This document shows, piece after piece, positions 44,912 to 54,690 of a stretch of DNA of 64,000 bases (the stretch's first letter is position 1; each line of letters opens with the position of its first letter). Both the position numbers and the translations under genes were made by a program. The stretch covers positions 1 through 64,000 of the forward strand of contig NZ_RBZV01000013.1 in assembly GCF_003628145.1 (NCBI RefSeq). The letters run 5' to 3'. A model generated the notes under the pieces. That model made no database searches. It was given only the letters and a program-made list of their open reading frames with translations, and had not been told where the DNA came from. This DNA comes from Trinickia fusca (GTDB taxonomy: Bacteria; Pseudomonadota; Gammaproteobacteria; Burkholderiales; Burkholderiaceae).

Positions 44912-47900
44912 TCAGGCAGCGGCAGGTGGCGGTGGCGCCCCGCCCGTAAGGTGCGCGAGCAGCGCTTGCAGCGATGCCAGCCATTGCCCGGCATCGGCGA
45001 AGCCATGCTTCCCCAGATGAATTCGCCAGTCCTCGCAGCATTGGCTCGCTTCGCGTTCGCCGAGCACGAGCAGCGCTCCTTTCACGCGATGCAGGCATCG
45101 CTCGAGTGCGTCGGCATCAGCCTGCCCGATAGCCTGCTGCAAAGCGACCGCATCGGCACGCCAGCTTGCCGCGAATGCCGCGCGCATGGCATCGGTCACC
45201 GATACGTCGTCTGCCACGCGTGGCGGCACGCTGCCGAACAGAGCTTCGAGCGCCAGGCGCAAACGCTCGATGGATACGGGCTTGCGCAGTACCTCGACGA
45301 ATCCCTCACGCTTCGCTTGGCTGGCATCGCACGAGGCGGCCGTGTTCGCCAGCACCGGCACACCGATGCCCTGTTCGCGCAACGCCGCCACCAGCGCTGC
45401 GCCATCCATCACCGGCATGCACAGATCGGCCACGACGAGGTCATAAGGATTGCGAATCAATACATTCAATGCCTCGAGCCCATCGCTCGCGCAATCGACG
45501 TGCGCATAGCCGAGCGCCTCGAGTTGATGCGCGAGCAAAGCGCGATTCACCGGATCGTCGTCGACGACGAGAATGCGCGCACGGCGATGCTCGGGCTGCG
45601 CCTGTGGCAAGCGGCGCGGTGTCGGCGCGCCGGGCAGCGCTTCGGCGACGCCGCATGCGGTCAACGCAAGCGCGAGCTTATCCACCGAAAACGCGGTGAC
45701 GTGCCACGCCTCGCCGCGACGCTGCGGATGCAGCGGTCCACGCTCGGACACCACCAGCGCGTCGATGCATGTCGCACGCCAGGTCTGCCAAGCCGACGGC
45801 AGCACGTCGTCATGCGCGCCGAACAGCGCCACGGTGCGCGCCTTCGGCGCAATGACCGGCTGCTCGACGAGGCCATCGACGATCGTCGTCGCGGGAAATC
45901 GGCTGTGCGCCCACGCCAGCATGGCCGTGTGCCACGCCTCATGTTCGCAGGCGACGACGATCGTATCGAACGCCGGGGGCGACGGGACGCATTCGTCGTC
46001 GGCGGCCTTGCCTGCACGCTCGAGCGGCAATCGCACCGTCAGCGTGGAGCCCCGCCCTTCCATGCTGCGCACGCCGACGCGGCCGCCCATCAGTTCTACG
46101 AGCCGCCGGCACAGCGAGAGCCCCAGCCCGCTGCCGCCGAAGCGCCGCGCGATCGACCCGTCAGCCTGCTCGAACGGCTCGAAGATGTGTGCCTGGCAAT
46201 GCGCCGCGATGCCGATGCCCGTGTCCTCGACGGCAATCTCGACGACTTCGCGCGCGTCGTCCGTCGACAGCGCCGCACGCACGACGATCGCGCCGCGTCG
46301 CGTGAACTTGCACGCATTGCCGACGAGGTTCGCCAGCACCTGCGCCACGCGATGATGGTCACCACGCCACCAGCCGGCCAGACGCGGGTCGATCGCGCAG
46401 ACGAAGCGCACCCCTTTCGCCGTGATCGCGGGTGCGAATGTCTGGGCGCAACGCTCGATGACCTCGTCGAGCCGGAACGGCGCGATCTGCAAGCGCAGCT
46501 CACGCACCTCGACCTTGGTCAAATCGAGCACGTCGTCGACGAGCATCAGCACCGTATCGAACGCACGCCTGACGGTATCGACGCGCGCCGCCTGCGCGGG
46601 CGCGAGCGGCTCCGCGGACAGCAGCTCGAGGTTGCCGAGTGCGCCGGACAGCGGCGTGCGGATCTCGTGGCTGATCGTCGCAACGAGCATCGACTTGGCG
46701 CGGTTGGCGTCGTCGGCCGTCTGCCGGGCCCGGCGCAACAAGCGCATCGTCTCCTTCTGCCGGCTGATGTCGGTCAGGCTGAACAGCACCACGCGTTGCT
46801 GCCGATAGCGCGCATGCGCGAACGCCACCGAGAGCGTGCGTCGGCGGCCGTCGGGCGTTGCGACCGATACGTCGTCCGTGAGCACCTGGCGTGGCAGCAT
46901 CCCCGAGCCGCGGCGGCGGCTCGCGCTTCGCCGTTTGTCACGGCACCCGCGCCGGCGGCCTTCGAGCAGACGGCGATAGAGGCCGACCTCGTCGGGCGAG
47001 GCCGACAGCATGGCGCGTGCGATGCCGTTCTGCATGACGACGCGTTGCGTGGCCGGATCGAAGACGGTCAGCCCCACGGGGGCAGTAGCGAGCACGGTGC
47101 GATTGAACGCTTCGCTTTCGAAGACCTGCCGGGCACGCGCACGCAGTGGCTTGAGCACGAGCCGGTCGATCAGGATGACGAAAGTCCACTGCACAATCAG
47201 CAGGACACCAACCAGCGTGACCGTGAGCGACACCGACTCGCCGAGGTTCGCGACGATCGTGCGCCAGTCGAACGCATGGACCGCCACCCAACTGGGCCCC
47301 ACGATACGCTGCATGACGAAGAACTCTCGGCCACGGCGAATCAGCTGCACGCGTTCGTCGGCCGCATCGAAGAGACCCGTGCTCGCGACCTGCGTCCAGC
47401 GCGCGGCGCGCGGATTGGACGGGTCGAGCCCCAGCACATGGCGTCTGTCGCGTGAGACGACGAAAAAATCGGGATCTTTGACCGCAGGATGAAAGAGCCG
47501 CGGGAACTGGGCCGACGGCACCGTCACCACGAGCACGGCAATCCGCTCCTTGCCACGATAGATCGGCGCCGCGTAGTGCTTGACGGACACGCCGTAGACA
47601 TCGGAATCGTAGAGCGAGACCCAGAACACGCGCTGCTCGCGCAGCGGCTCGTCACCTTGCTTGCGCAACTCGGCATCGACGTTCGCCACGTAGCGCTCGA
47701 TCAGGGCACCGGTGCCGACGTTGCGCGCCGCATCGAGCGTAGCGCCGCGCGGCGGCCAGGTGGCGAAGAAGCGGCGATCATCGGTGTACAGAAACCCGGC
47801 GACAGAGGCTCCGGTGTGACGCCCTTGCGCATCGTGCGTCACACCGGGCAGATACAGCAGCGAGCCCGACGGAATCTCGCGAATCAGCCGCAGCAAATCG

Positions 47901-48307
47901 GCCAGCCGCGGCCGGTCTTCGGCTCGGGTCAGCGTGGAGAGAATCGTGAACGGCTCTGCCGTGATGTCGTTGTCGGTGACGACGACGCCGTTTTGCTGCT
48001 CGAGCAGCTGCCGATAGCGTTCGACGGGCACCGGGTCTTGCTGGTGCAGGTCGCACAGTGCCTCGTAGGCTTCGACGACCTGCCTCAGGCGTGCCTGACT
48101 GCGCTCGACCTTCGACTTCACGAAGTCGCGCTCCATCAGGAACTTGGCGCGCCATTCGTCGACGCCGCGGTCGAAACGATGCGCGATCGAGACTGCCCCA
48201 GCAGCAATGAGCGAGACGGACAACACGATGCCACCGCCGAACAGCAGCAGGCGGTCGTAGCCGCCAGGCAGCGTGGCGCCGCGGCGTCGAGCGCGGCTTG
48301 CTTTCAT
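44912..48307 (-). CDS. BvgS-like hybrid sensor histidine kinase (unorthodox, with Hpt)
   Basis: 1131 residues. TM1 is about 20-42 and TM2 about 360-380, with a large periplasmic sensor between. A PAS-like region (402-510) follows. HisKA has His547 in ATISHEIRTPLSGALGN, and the ATPase domain shows NLVGNACKFT, VEDTGIGI and FGGSGLGLSLC. A receiver (about 930-1045; ILVVDDDPVNR, phospho-acceptor in VVADLCMPVMDG) and an Hpt (LERCLHRVKGALLVLG) complete a phosphorelay. An Arg-rich insert (GRRRGCRDKRRSASRRRGSG) interrupts the PAS region. No cognate response regulator gene is adjacent. Start chosen at 48307. Confidence 0.92.
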   Translation of the reverse strand: MKASRARRRGATLPGGYDRLLLFGGGIVLSVSLIAAGAVSIAHRFDRGVDEWRAKFLMERDFVKSKVERSQARLRQVVEAYEALCDLHQQDPVPVERYRQLLEQQNGVVVTDNDITAEPFTILSTLTRAEDRPRLADLLRLIREIPSGSLLYLPGVTHDAQGRHTGASVAGFLYTDDRRFFATWPPRGATLDAARNVGTGALIERYVANVDAELRKQGDEPLREQRVFWVSLYDSDVYGVSVKHYAAPIYRGKERIAVLVVTVPSAQFPRLFHPAVKDPDFFVVSRDRRHVLGLDPSNPRAARWTQVASTGLFDAADERVQLIRRGREFFVMQRIVGPSWVAVHAFDWRTIVANLGESVSLTVTLVGVLLIVQWTFVILIDRLVLKPLRARARQVFESEAFNRTVLATAPVGLTVFDPATQRVVMQNGIARAMLSASPDEVGLYRRLLEGRRRGCRDKRRSASRRRGSGMLPRQVLTDDVSVATPDGRRRTLSVAFAHARYRQQRVVLFSLTDISRQKETMRLLRRARQTADDANRAKSMLVATISHEIRTPLSGALGNLELLSAEPLAPAQAARVDTVRRAFDTVLMLVDDVLDLTKVEVRELRLQIAPFRLDEVIERCAQTFAPAITAKGVRFVCAIDPRLAGWWRGDHHRVAQVLANLVGNACKFTRRGAIVVRAALSTDDAREVVEIAVEDTGIGIAAHCQAHIFEPFEQADGSIARRFGGSGLGLSLCRRLVELMGGRVGVRSMEGRGSTLTVRLPLERAGKAADDECVPSPPAFDTIVVACEHEAWHTAMLAWAHSRFPATTIVDGLVEQPVIAPKARTVALFGAHDDVLPSAWQTWRATCIDALVVSERGPLHPQRRGEAWHVTAFSVDKLALALTACGVAEALPGAPTPRRLPQAQPEHRRARILVVDDDPVNRALLAHQLEALGYAHVDCASDGLEALNVLIRNPYDLVVADLCMPVMDGAALVAALREQGIGVPVLANTAASCDASQAKREGFVEVLRKPVSIERLRLALEALFGSVPPRVADDVSVTDAMRAAFAASWRADAVALQQAIGQADADALERCLHRVKGALLVLGEREASQCCEDWRIHLGKHGFADAGQWLASLQALLAHLTGGAPPPPAAA

Positions 48308-48460
48308 GACGCGACATTCCCGCCGCGCTCGCGACGAGCGCCGGCTAGCGTTGAGAAGCGGCTAGGCTAGCGGCGCACGTCGCCGGACCGGGCGCAGACA
48401 GGGAAAGATAGGACGAGCGCTGTCGCAGACGCTCATCCCGCCCGACGGAGCGGCAGACTG

Positions 48461-49375
48461 TTATTCGAGCGCGCGCCCGGCGCGGCGCCCCGTCAGCCAT
48501 GGCAAACGGCGCAGAACGTTGAAGGCGACCAGATTGCCGGCCACGACGAGCAGCAGTCCGACGACGGCAGGCGTCGACCACTGATACCCCTCAAACACCG
48601 TCGACGCGGCCAGCGCCACGAACGGGAACAGCACCGTGCAGTAAGCCGCGCGCTCCGGCCCCATCCGGCCGACCAGCATCAGGTAGGTCGTAAAGCCGAT
48701 CACCGAGCCCGGTACCGCCAGATAGGCGAGCGCCCCGAGGTAGCGCACGGTCAGCTCGGGCTTGAACGAGAGCCCCGCGGCGAGACTTCCGACCGTCAGC
48801 ACGCTCGCGCCGATCGCCATCGCCCAGAAGTTGGTGACCATCGGATGCAGGCCCATCGCTTGCATACGGCTCGAGAGCAGGTTGCCGGCCGAAAAGCACA
48901 TCGTGCCGACCAGCGCGACCGCCAGGCCCAGCCACATGGTGCGGTCCGCCGAGTGTCGGAGCATCTCCGGCGCAAACAAGAACAGGATGCCGGCGAGACC
49001 CAGCACCGCCCCCGCGATCGCACTCGGCTGCAGCGTACGGCCTAGAAACAGGCGCCCGTTCACGGCATTGAACAGCGGCGCCGTCGAGAATACGACCGCG
49101 ACGAGCCCGCTCGGCACGATGCTCTCCGCATAGTAGAAGCACAGGAAGTTGCAGCAAAAGAGCGCCAGACCTTGTGCGACAAGCAGCGGCCAGGCCGCGC
49201 GCGGCGGACGCATCGGGCGCCGCGCGATGCGCAGCACGACGAGCAGCGCGAGCGCGGCAAAGATGAAGCGCAGCGCAATCGAGACGGGCAGCGCCACCAC
49301 GCCGACCTGCCACTTGATGGCGAGCCACGTCGTGCCCCAGATCAGCACGGTCGTGAAATAAAGCAAGAGGTTCAT
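48461..49375 (-). CDS. EamA/DMT-family transporter
   Basis: 304 residues, ten hydrophobic segments in two EamA repeats (for example TTWLAIKWQV in the first and GFTTYLMLVGRMGPERAAY in the second). DMT permeases export metabolites such as amino acids. Transcribed divergently from an AraC gene. If that gene used its most upstream ATG, the two would overlap by 2 bases; the alternative starts downstream leave a proper promoter. Substrate unknown. Confidence 0.9.
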   Translation of the reverse strand: MNLLLYFTTVLIWGTTWLAIKWQVGVVALPVSIALRFIFAALALLVVLRIARRPMRPPRAAWPLLVAQGLALFCCNFLCFYYAESIVPSGLVAVVFSTAPLFNAVNGRLFLGRTLQPSAIAGAVLGLAGILFLFAPEMLRHSADRTMWLGLAVALVGTMCFSAGNLLSSRMQAMGLHPMVTNFWAMAIGASVLTVGSLAAGLSFKPELTVRYLGALAYLAVPGSVIGFTTYLMLVGRMGPERAAYCTVLFPFVALAASTVFEGYQWSTPAVVGLLLVVAGNLVAFNVLRRLPWLTGRRAGRALE

Positions 49376-49462
49376 GGCAAATATCCGGTCAATCGGTCAA
49401 CGAACAATCACGGCTCCGACTTTGCCGCACACGGAGTGGCTGCACTTGTCTACGTTTGCGGT

Positions 49463-49507
49463 TTTGTTGGGGCGCACCAAACGCAAAACGCATATCGCCC
49501 CTATACT
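49463..49507 (+). promoter_or_regulatory. Possible AraC operator and promoter
   Basis: An imperfect inverted repeat, TTTGCGGTTTTG with CCAAACGCAAA (within 49454-49494), is followed by a -10-like TATACT (49502-49507). These lie inside the open frame only if the AraC gene began at 49374, which supports a downstream start. The arrangement is a suggestion and not proven. Confidence 0.35.
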
Positions 49508-49544
49508 CGAAGCTCCTCAACGATCGCCATTGCTTGCCTGTCCC

Positions 49545-50483
49545 GTGACCGCCAGCCCGTTCGCCCCCGAGAGCCTTGCCGAAGCCGCAGCTGCCGACGA
49601 CGACACGCCGTTCGGCCTGCATTCGGTCGGCCGTACGCTGGCGCAAGCCAATGCGACGCTCGAGCGCTTCGCGTGGCTCGGCGACCATCTGGCTGCGGCC
49701 GTGTGGCGGCGCGACATCATCGAGGAAGAAACGGCCTACGATCAGCCGGGTCATCACACGTTCTCGTGCTATCTGGACGGCGGCCATCGGACCGAGCGGC
49801 AAAAGCTGCCGGGCCAATATGGCGCACCGCAGCGGCTGTGCACGCTGCCGGGCGACCACGAATCGCGCTGGTGGGTGCGCGGGCACATGCACTTTCTGCA
49901 TCTGTACTTCCTGCCCGAGCATTTCACGCGTCGCGCCGTCTATGAACTCGATCGCGAGCCGCGCGAACTCACGCTCGCCGATCGCACCTATTTCGAAGAT
50001 GCGCAGCTGGCCGAGCTTTGCGGCAAGCTGGCCGCGCAACAATGGGATGCCCCCGACGACAAGCTGCGCGCGAACGAGACGGCCCACGAGATGCTGAGCC
50101 TGCTGTTGCGCAGCCAGGGCGTGCGCCGCGGCGACGTCCTCGTCAAAGGAGGCCTGGCCCCCGCGACGCGACGGCGCCTGCGCGACTATGTCGATGCGCA
50201 TCTGGACAGCTCGCTGACGCTGGGCGATCTGGCCGACGTCGCGTGCCTGTCGGAATTCCATCTCTCGCGCATGTTCCGCACCTCGTTCGGCCTGCCGCCG
50301 CACGCCTGGATCGCCGCACAGCGTGCCGAGCGCGCACGGGCGCTGCTGCGGACGACCGCGCTGTCGGTCGAGGACATTGCCGCGCGCTGCGGCTATGCGA
50401 ACGCGAGTCACTTCGGCCATCGCTTTCGCGCCGCCGTCGGCGCGTCGCCGCTCGCGTACCGGCGCGCCATGCAAGCGGCCTGA
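49545..50483 (+). CDS. AraC-family transcriptional regulator
   Basis: About 312 residues if started at GTG 49545. The open frame reaches back to an ATG at 49374, which would overlap the start of the divergent EamA gene, and a TTG at 49530 is another option; no option has a clear RBS. A variable sensor region precedes a C-terminal AraC domain (SSLTLGDLADVACLSEFHLS, then TTALSVEDIAARCGYANASH). It probably regulates the divergent EamA exporter. Ligand unknown. Confidence 0.82.
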   Translation: MTASPFAPESLAEAAAADDDTPFGLHSVGRTLAQANATLERFAWLGDHLAAAVWRRDIIEEETAYDQPGHHTFSCYLDGGHRTERQKLPGQYGAPQRLCTLPGDHESRWWVRGHMHFLHLYFLPEHFTRRAVYELDREPRELTLADRTYFEDAQLAELCGKLAAQQWDAPDDKLRANETAHEMLSLLLRSQGVRRGDVLVKGGLAPATRRRLRDYVDAHLDSSLTLGDLADVACLSEFHLSRMFRTSFGLPPHAWIAAQRAERARALLRTTALSVEDIAARCGYANASHFGHRFRAAVGASPLAYRRAMQAA

Positions 50484-50761
50484 GCCGCTGCGCCACGCAG
50501 GCTACTGATATCCCTGCTCACGACGCCGCTATTCGGCCCGTAATAAACTGCAATTAATGTCGGGTTGAAGCGGCACACACGGCTTTCTAGAATCAAAAAC
50601 CCGTGGCCGGCGATTTTCCGCATTTTCATTTCAGCGTATTCGCCGATACTGCTTCCCCGTCTTACCGAAGTTCGCGGCATTTGGCATTCGACTTTTGCCG
50701 CTCACGTCGCTCGCAGCGTCGAATTCGCATTCCGCATTCATCTTCGAAAAAAAGGGAAGTC

Positions 50762-52321
50762 ATGAATTCTCGTCTCGTCGGTATGATCGGTGCCCTCGCG
50801 CTCACCGCTTCGGTGTGGGCATCGCCGGCTCCTCCCGCACCCGCCCATGCGCTGCCGCCGGGCATCGCATGGCAGCAGGGCGATGTCGATGCCGCATTCG
50901 CGTTGGCCAAGACGCAGCACAAACCGCTGTTTCTATACTGGGGCGCAGTGTGGTGCCCCCCTTGCAACCAGGTGAAGGCGACGATCTTCAATCAGCAGGC
51001 GTTCAAGGAGCGAGCGTCGTTTTTCATCCCCGTTTATTTGGATGGCGATAGCGAAAGCGCGCAGAAGCTCAGCGAGAGGTTCAAGGTGCGCGGCTATCCG
51101 ACCATGATTCTATTTAGCCCCGACGGCACCGAAATCACCCGGCTGCCCGGCGAAGTCGATGCCGCGCGCTATTTGCAGGCGCTTTCACTGGGCATGAATG
51201 CCGCGCATCCGGTCAAGCAGACGCTTGCCGCAGCCTTGAAGGATGGCGCGCATCTGGGACACGACGAATGGCGCATGCTGGCCGATTACGCGTGGGACCC
51301 AGCCGAGCCGCAGCCCGTCGCCAACGAGAAAGTCGCACGCACACTGCAAACGCTGGCTCGCCATGCGCGCGCCGACCATGCCGACGACGAGGCGCTGCGC
51401 TTCGAACTCAAGGCCGTCGCGGCCGCGGCAACCGAACCGCGCAGCGAGCCGATCGACAAGGCCGCCGCGACCCAGGCTGTCGAAGCCGTACTCGCCGATC
51501 GTGGCCGCGCCCGGGCGAACTTCGACGTGCTGGTCGCCTATGCGAACGACATCGTCCGCTACCTGAGCGCGGCGGATACCCCGGAGCGCCGCCGTCTCGT
51601 CGATGCCAGCGATAGCGCGCTGACCGCCCTCGCCGCCGACGCGACGCTGTCGACGACCGATCGCCTGAGCGCGCTGCACGGCCGCGTGACGCTGGCGCGT
51701 CTCGATGCGCCGAAAGGCGCGCCGCTGCCGCCCGCGCTGCTCAATGCCGTGCGCGAGCAGGCCACGGTCGCGAACACGGTCACGACGAACGGCTACGAGC
51801 GCTTGGCAGTCGTCGACGCAGCGGCCGATGCGCTGACCGCCGCGGGTCTCATCAACGACTCCGACCGTATGCTGCACGCGGAGCTCACACGCTCGGTCAC
51901 GCCCTACTACGTGATGTCGGAACTCGGAGCCAACGCCAAGGCGCGCGGCGACTCGGACTCGGCGCTCGACTGGTACAAGCGTGCCTATGACGCATCGGTC
52001 GGGCCGGCCACACGGCTGCGCTGGAGCGTCAGCTACTTCAGCAACGTCGTCGAGCTCGCGCCACAGGACGAGGCACGCGTGCAGCAGGCGGCCAGCGCGG
52101 TGCTGACCGAGGTCAGCGCCACGCACGATGCGTTCTATGGCCGCAATCGCGCCAACATCGAGCGGCTCGTGACGCGCCTGAGCGACTGGAACCGTGGCAA
52201 GCAGCATGACGCGGCCGTCAAGCATGTGCTCGCGCAACTCGACGGTGTCTGCGCGAAGCTGCCCGCCGACGATCCGCAGCGCGCAACCTGCCACACGCTG
52301 GCCAAGCCTACCAGCGCCTAG
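50762..52321 (+). CDS. Periplasmic thioredoxin-like protein with helical repeat C-terminus (paralogue 2)
   Basis: 519 residues, clearly related to the gene at 18869-20467. Both share PPGIAWQQGDVDAAFALAK, WGAVWCPPCNQVKATIF and GYPTMILF, and the helical-repeat tail (here ALDWYKRAYDASVGPATRLR). Active site Cys65 and Cys68. A signal peptide ends near VWASPAP. The ATG at 50762 follows AAAGGGAAG. Here no TonB receptor lies beside it. The gene stands between the AraC regulator and mntH and is probably a single transcript. Confidence 0.75.
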   Translation: MNSRLVGMIGALALTASVWASPAPPAPAHALPPGIAWQQGDVDAAFALAKTQHKPLFLYWGAVWCPPCNQVKATIFNQQAFKERASFFIPVYLDGDSESAQKLSERFKVRGYPTMILFSPDGTEITRLPGEVDAARYLQALSLGMNAAHPVKQTLAAALKDGAHLGHDEWRMLADYAWDPAEPQPVANEKVARTLQTLARHARADHADDEALRFELKAVAAAATEPRSEPIDKAAATQAVEAVLADRGRARANFDVLVAYANDIVRYLSAADTPERRRLVDASDSALTALAADATLSTTDRLSALHGRVTLARLDAPKGAPLPPALLNAVREQATVANTVTTNGYERLAVVDAAADALTAAGLINDSDRMLHAELTRSVTPYYVMSELGANAKARGDSDSALDWYKRAYDASVGPATRLRWSVSYFSNVVELAPQDEARVQQAASAVLTEVSATHDAFYGRNRANIERLVTRLSDWNRGKQHDAAVKHVLAQLDGVCAKLPADDPQRATCHTLAKPTSA

Positions 52322-52514
52322 TCGGTGCGGGCCGGCACGGGCCGGCACGGCTCGGTTCGATTCGACGTAACCAAACCGCGGCGCGGCCCGTACCCCGCGC
52401 CGCGCCCCTTTGGCAGACGGATAGTTATCGACACGATCAGAACGTTCAATTGTTCTTTTTTCGCGCAGCCCGTCACCATGCTTGCCATAGGGACAAAGCA
52501 GCAAGGGGGACGCG

Positions 52515-53852
52515 ATGACGACCGCGCAAATGCAGTTAGGGATGAGCGAGCGCACGACACGGGCGATCGGCGATGCGCTCGCGGGAAACGGTAGCGGTAG
52601 CAGTGCGTTCGCGGGTCGCGGTGCCAGCCTGCGCTCGGCGTTGCTGTTCGCGGGCCCTGCGGTCGTCGCATCGATCGCGTACATGGACCCCGGCAATTTC
52701 GCCACCAATCTGCAAGCGGGATCGAAGTACGGCTATGCGTTGCTCTGGGTCGTCGTCGCAGCCAATGCGATCGCGATGCTGTTTCAGGCGCTGTCGGCCA
52801 AGCTCGGTATCGTCACGCGGCGCAATCTCGCCGAATTGAGCCGCGAGCAGTTTCCGGCGCCGGTCGTCTACGCCATGTGGGCCGTCAGCGAAGTGGCTGC
52901 GATGGCGACCGATCTCGCCGAATTCCTCGGCGGCGCGCTCGCCCTGGCGCTGCTGTTCCACTTGCCGCTGCTCGCAGGCATGGTGATCACCGGCCTCGTC
53001 ACCTATGCGATTCTGATCGCCGAAAGGCGCGGCTTTCGGCCACTCGAGCTCATCATCGGCGGGCTCATCGCAGTCATTGCGCTCGCGTATGTCGCCGAGC
53101 TTGCGATCGTCGACGTCTCGTGGAGCGACGTCACTTACGGCAGCCTCGTGCCGACGCTGCCCGATTCGGGCGCGCTGACCGTGGCCGTCGGCATACTCGG
53201 CGCAACGGTCATGCCGCATGCGATCTATCTGCACTCGGGGCTCACGCAACATCGCTCGCCGGCGCGCAACGACGAGGGCCGCCGCAAGCTGCTGCGCTTC
53301 TCGAACATCGAGGTCGTGGTCGCGCTCTCACTCGCCGGTCTCGTGAACATGGCGATGATCGTGATGGCCAGCGGCGCGTTTCACCCTGCACATGCCGACA
53401 TCGCCACGATCGACACTGCCTATCGCAGCTTGACGCCGTTGCTCGGCGCGGGGGCGGCCGGCATCTTCCTGATCTCGCTGTTGGCGTCGGGCATCTCGAG
53501 CTCCGTCGTCGGCACGATGGCCGGGCAGATGGTGATGCAAGGGTTCGTCGGTTTCCGAATCCCGGTCGGCGTGCGGCGCCTCGCGACGATGGTGCCGGCG
53601 TTCATCGTCGTCGCGCTCGGCGTCAATGCCAACGATGCGCTCGTCTACAGCCAGATCGTGCTGAGCTTCGCGCTGCCCGTGCCGATGATCGCGCTCGTCA
53701 TATTCACATGCCGACGCGACATCATGGGACCGTTCGTCAACGGCCCCCTCATGAGCGTCGCGGCAATCGGCGGCACGGTAGCCGTCGTCGTGCTCAACAC
53801 GGTATTGCTGCTGCAAAGCTTCGGCGTCAATGTGCCAGGCTTTGGAGCCTGA
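52515..53852 (+). CDS. mntH: Canonical NRAMP manganese/iron transporter
   Basis: 445 residues. It imports Mn2+ (and Fe2+) with protons across the inner membrane. TM1 has the invariant DPGN (58-61, in AYMDPGNFATNLQAG) and TM6 the MPH motif (233-235, GATVMPHAIYLHSG). About 11 membrane segments. The ATG at 52515 follows AAGGGGGACGCG. A nearby GAACGTTCAATTGTTC in the upstream region may be regulatory. Contrast with the divergent NRAMP at 40224. Confidence 0.93.
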   Translation: MTTAQMQLGMSERTTRAIGDALAGNGSGSSAFAGRGASLRSALLFAGPAVVASIAYMDPGNFATNLQAGSKYGYALLWVVVAANAIAMLFQALSAKLGIVTRRNLAELSREQFPAPVVYAMWAVSEVAAMATDLAEFLGGALALALLFHLPLLAGMVITGLVTYAILIAERRGFRPLELIIGGLIAVIALAYVAELAIVDVSWSDVTYGSLVPTLPDSGALTVAVGILGATVMPHAIYLHSGLTQHRSPARNDEGRRKLLRFSNIEVVVALSLAGLVNMAMIVMASGAFHPAHADIATIDTAYRSLTPLLGAGAAGIFLISLLASGISSSVVGTMAGQMVMQGFVGFRIPVGVRRLATMVPAFIVVALGVNANDALVYSQIVLSFALPVPMIALVIFTCRRDIMGPFVNGPLMSVAAIGGTVAVVVLNTVLLLQSFGVNVPGFGA

Positions 53853-53876
53853 TACCCGCGCCGCCGCTCAAGTGGC

Positions 53877-54482
53877 TCAGCGGCTCAGAACCGAATAGAC
53901 GAGCAAGCCCGAGAAGGCTACGAGCACGAGCGACGCCAGGCGCAGCAACGTGCGCGTGCGCGCGGTGGACGCCGTACGGCCGCCGCTCATCAGCTTGCCG
54001 AGGCTGGCCCAGACGATGCCGATCGGTACCAGCACAGCGAGAAAAACGGCAGCGGTACGCGCGTACTGCGCAGCCGAGGTGAAGGCTTCGAGCGGAAACA
54101 GCGTGCTCGCGAACAGTAGCGCCTTCGGGTTCGTCAGCGTCGCCACGAACAAATCGCGAAAGCCGACGGGCCCCGCGGCAAGCTGTTGCGGTGAGCGGCT
54201 CGTGGCCCACATCTTGATCGCGAGCCACAGAATGTAGGCCGAGCTCAGCAGCTTGATCGCCGCGTACAGCCAGGGCCGGCCCGCTGCCAGCGCGCACAGG
54301 AAGAAGCCCCAGACCGCGATCGAGACGAGATAACCGAGCGCTTCAGCGACGAGTAGCGGCAGCGTGCGGCGCACGCCGACCTTGAGCCCCGACGACAACA
54401 GCAACGTATTGGTCGGTCCCGGCATGAGCAGCACGAGCGACACGTACAACGACATCTTCAACAAAGCGGCCTGCATGGGCAC
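53877..54482 (-). CDS. LysE/RhtB-family exporter (2 of 3)
   Basis: 201 residues with six hydrophobic segments, the family opening motif LLMPGPTNTLLLSSGLKVGV and TLTNPKALLFASTLFP. The export substrate is unknown, probably an amino acid or metabolite. It lies about 200 bases downstream of a second LysE gene on the same strand and converges on mntH. Confidence 0.9.
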   Translation of the reverse strand: MPMQAALLKMSLYVSLVLLMPGPTNTLLLSSGLKVGVRRTLPLLVAEALGYLVSIAVWGFFLCALAAGRPWLYAAIKLLSSAYILWLAIKMWATSRSPQQLAAGPVGFRDLFVATLTNPKALLFASTLFPLEAFTSAAQYARTAAVFLAVLVPIGIVWASLGKLMSGGRTASTARTRTLLRLASLVLVAFSGLLVYSVLSR

Positions 54483-54690
54483 GGTTTCTCCCGGGGGTCA
54501 GCGCCCTCGTCACCGGCGGCGCGCATGGGCGGCCGGGCAATTCAGAGCGAGCGGCAACGGTCAATCGCGTTGCGTTGCGGTGTGGTCCGCGCACGATCGA
54601 TCGGCGCCGCATGAAGCGGCGCGCGCGACTTTACCTCAAGTCGGAAGATGGCGGGAAGGGTGTGTGGTACGTCGGCTGACGAACGCGCAC

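Noticed and set aside
44951-47455. An 834-codon open frame antisense to the hybrid kinase
   Set aside because: His/Arg-rich shadow; the kinase has ordered HisKA, ATPase, receiver and Hpt motifs.
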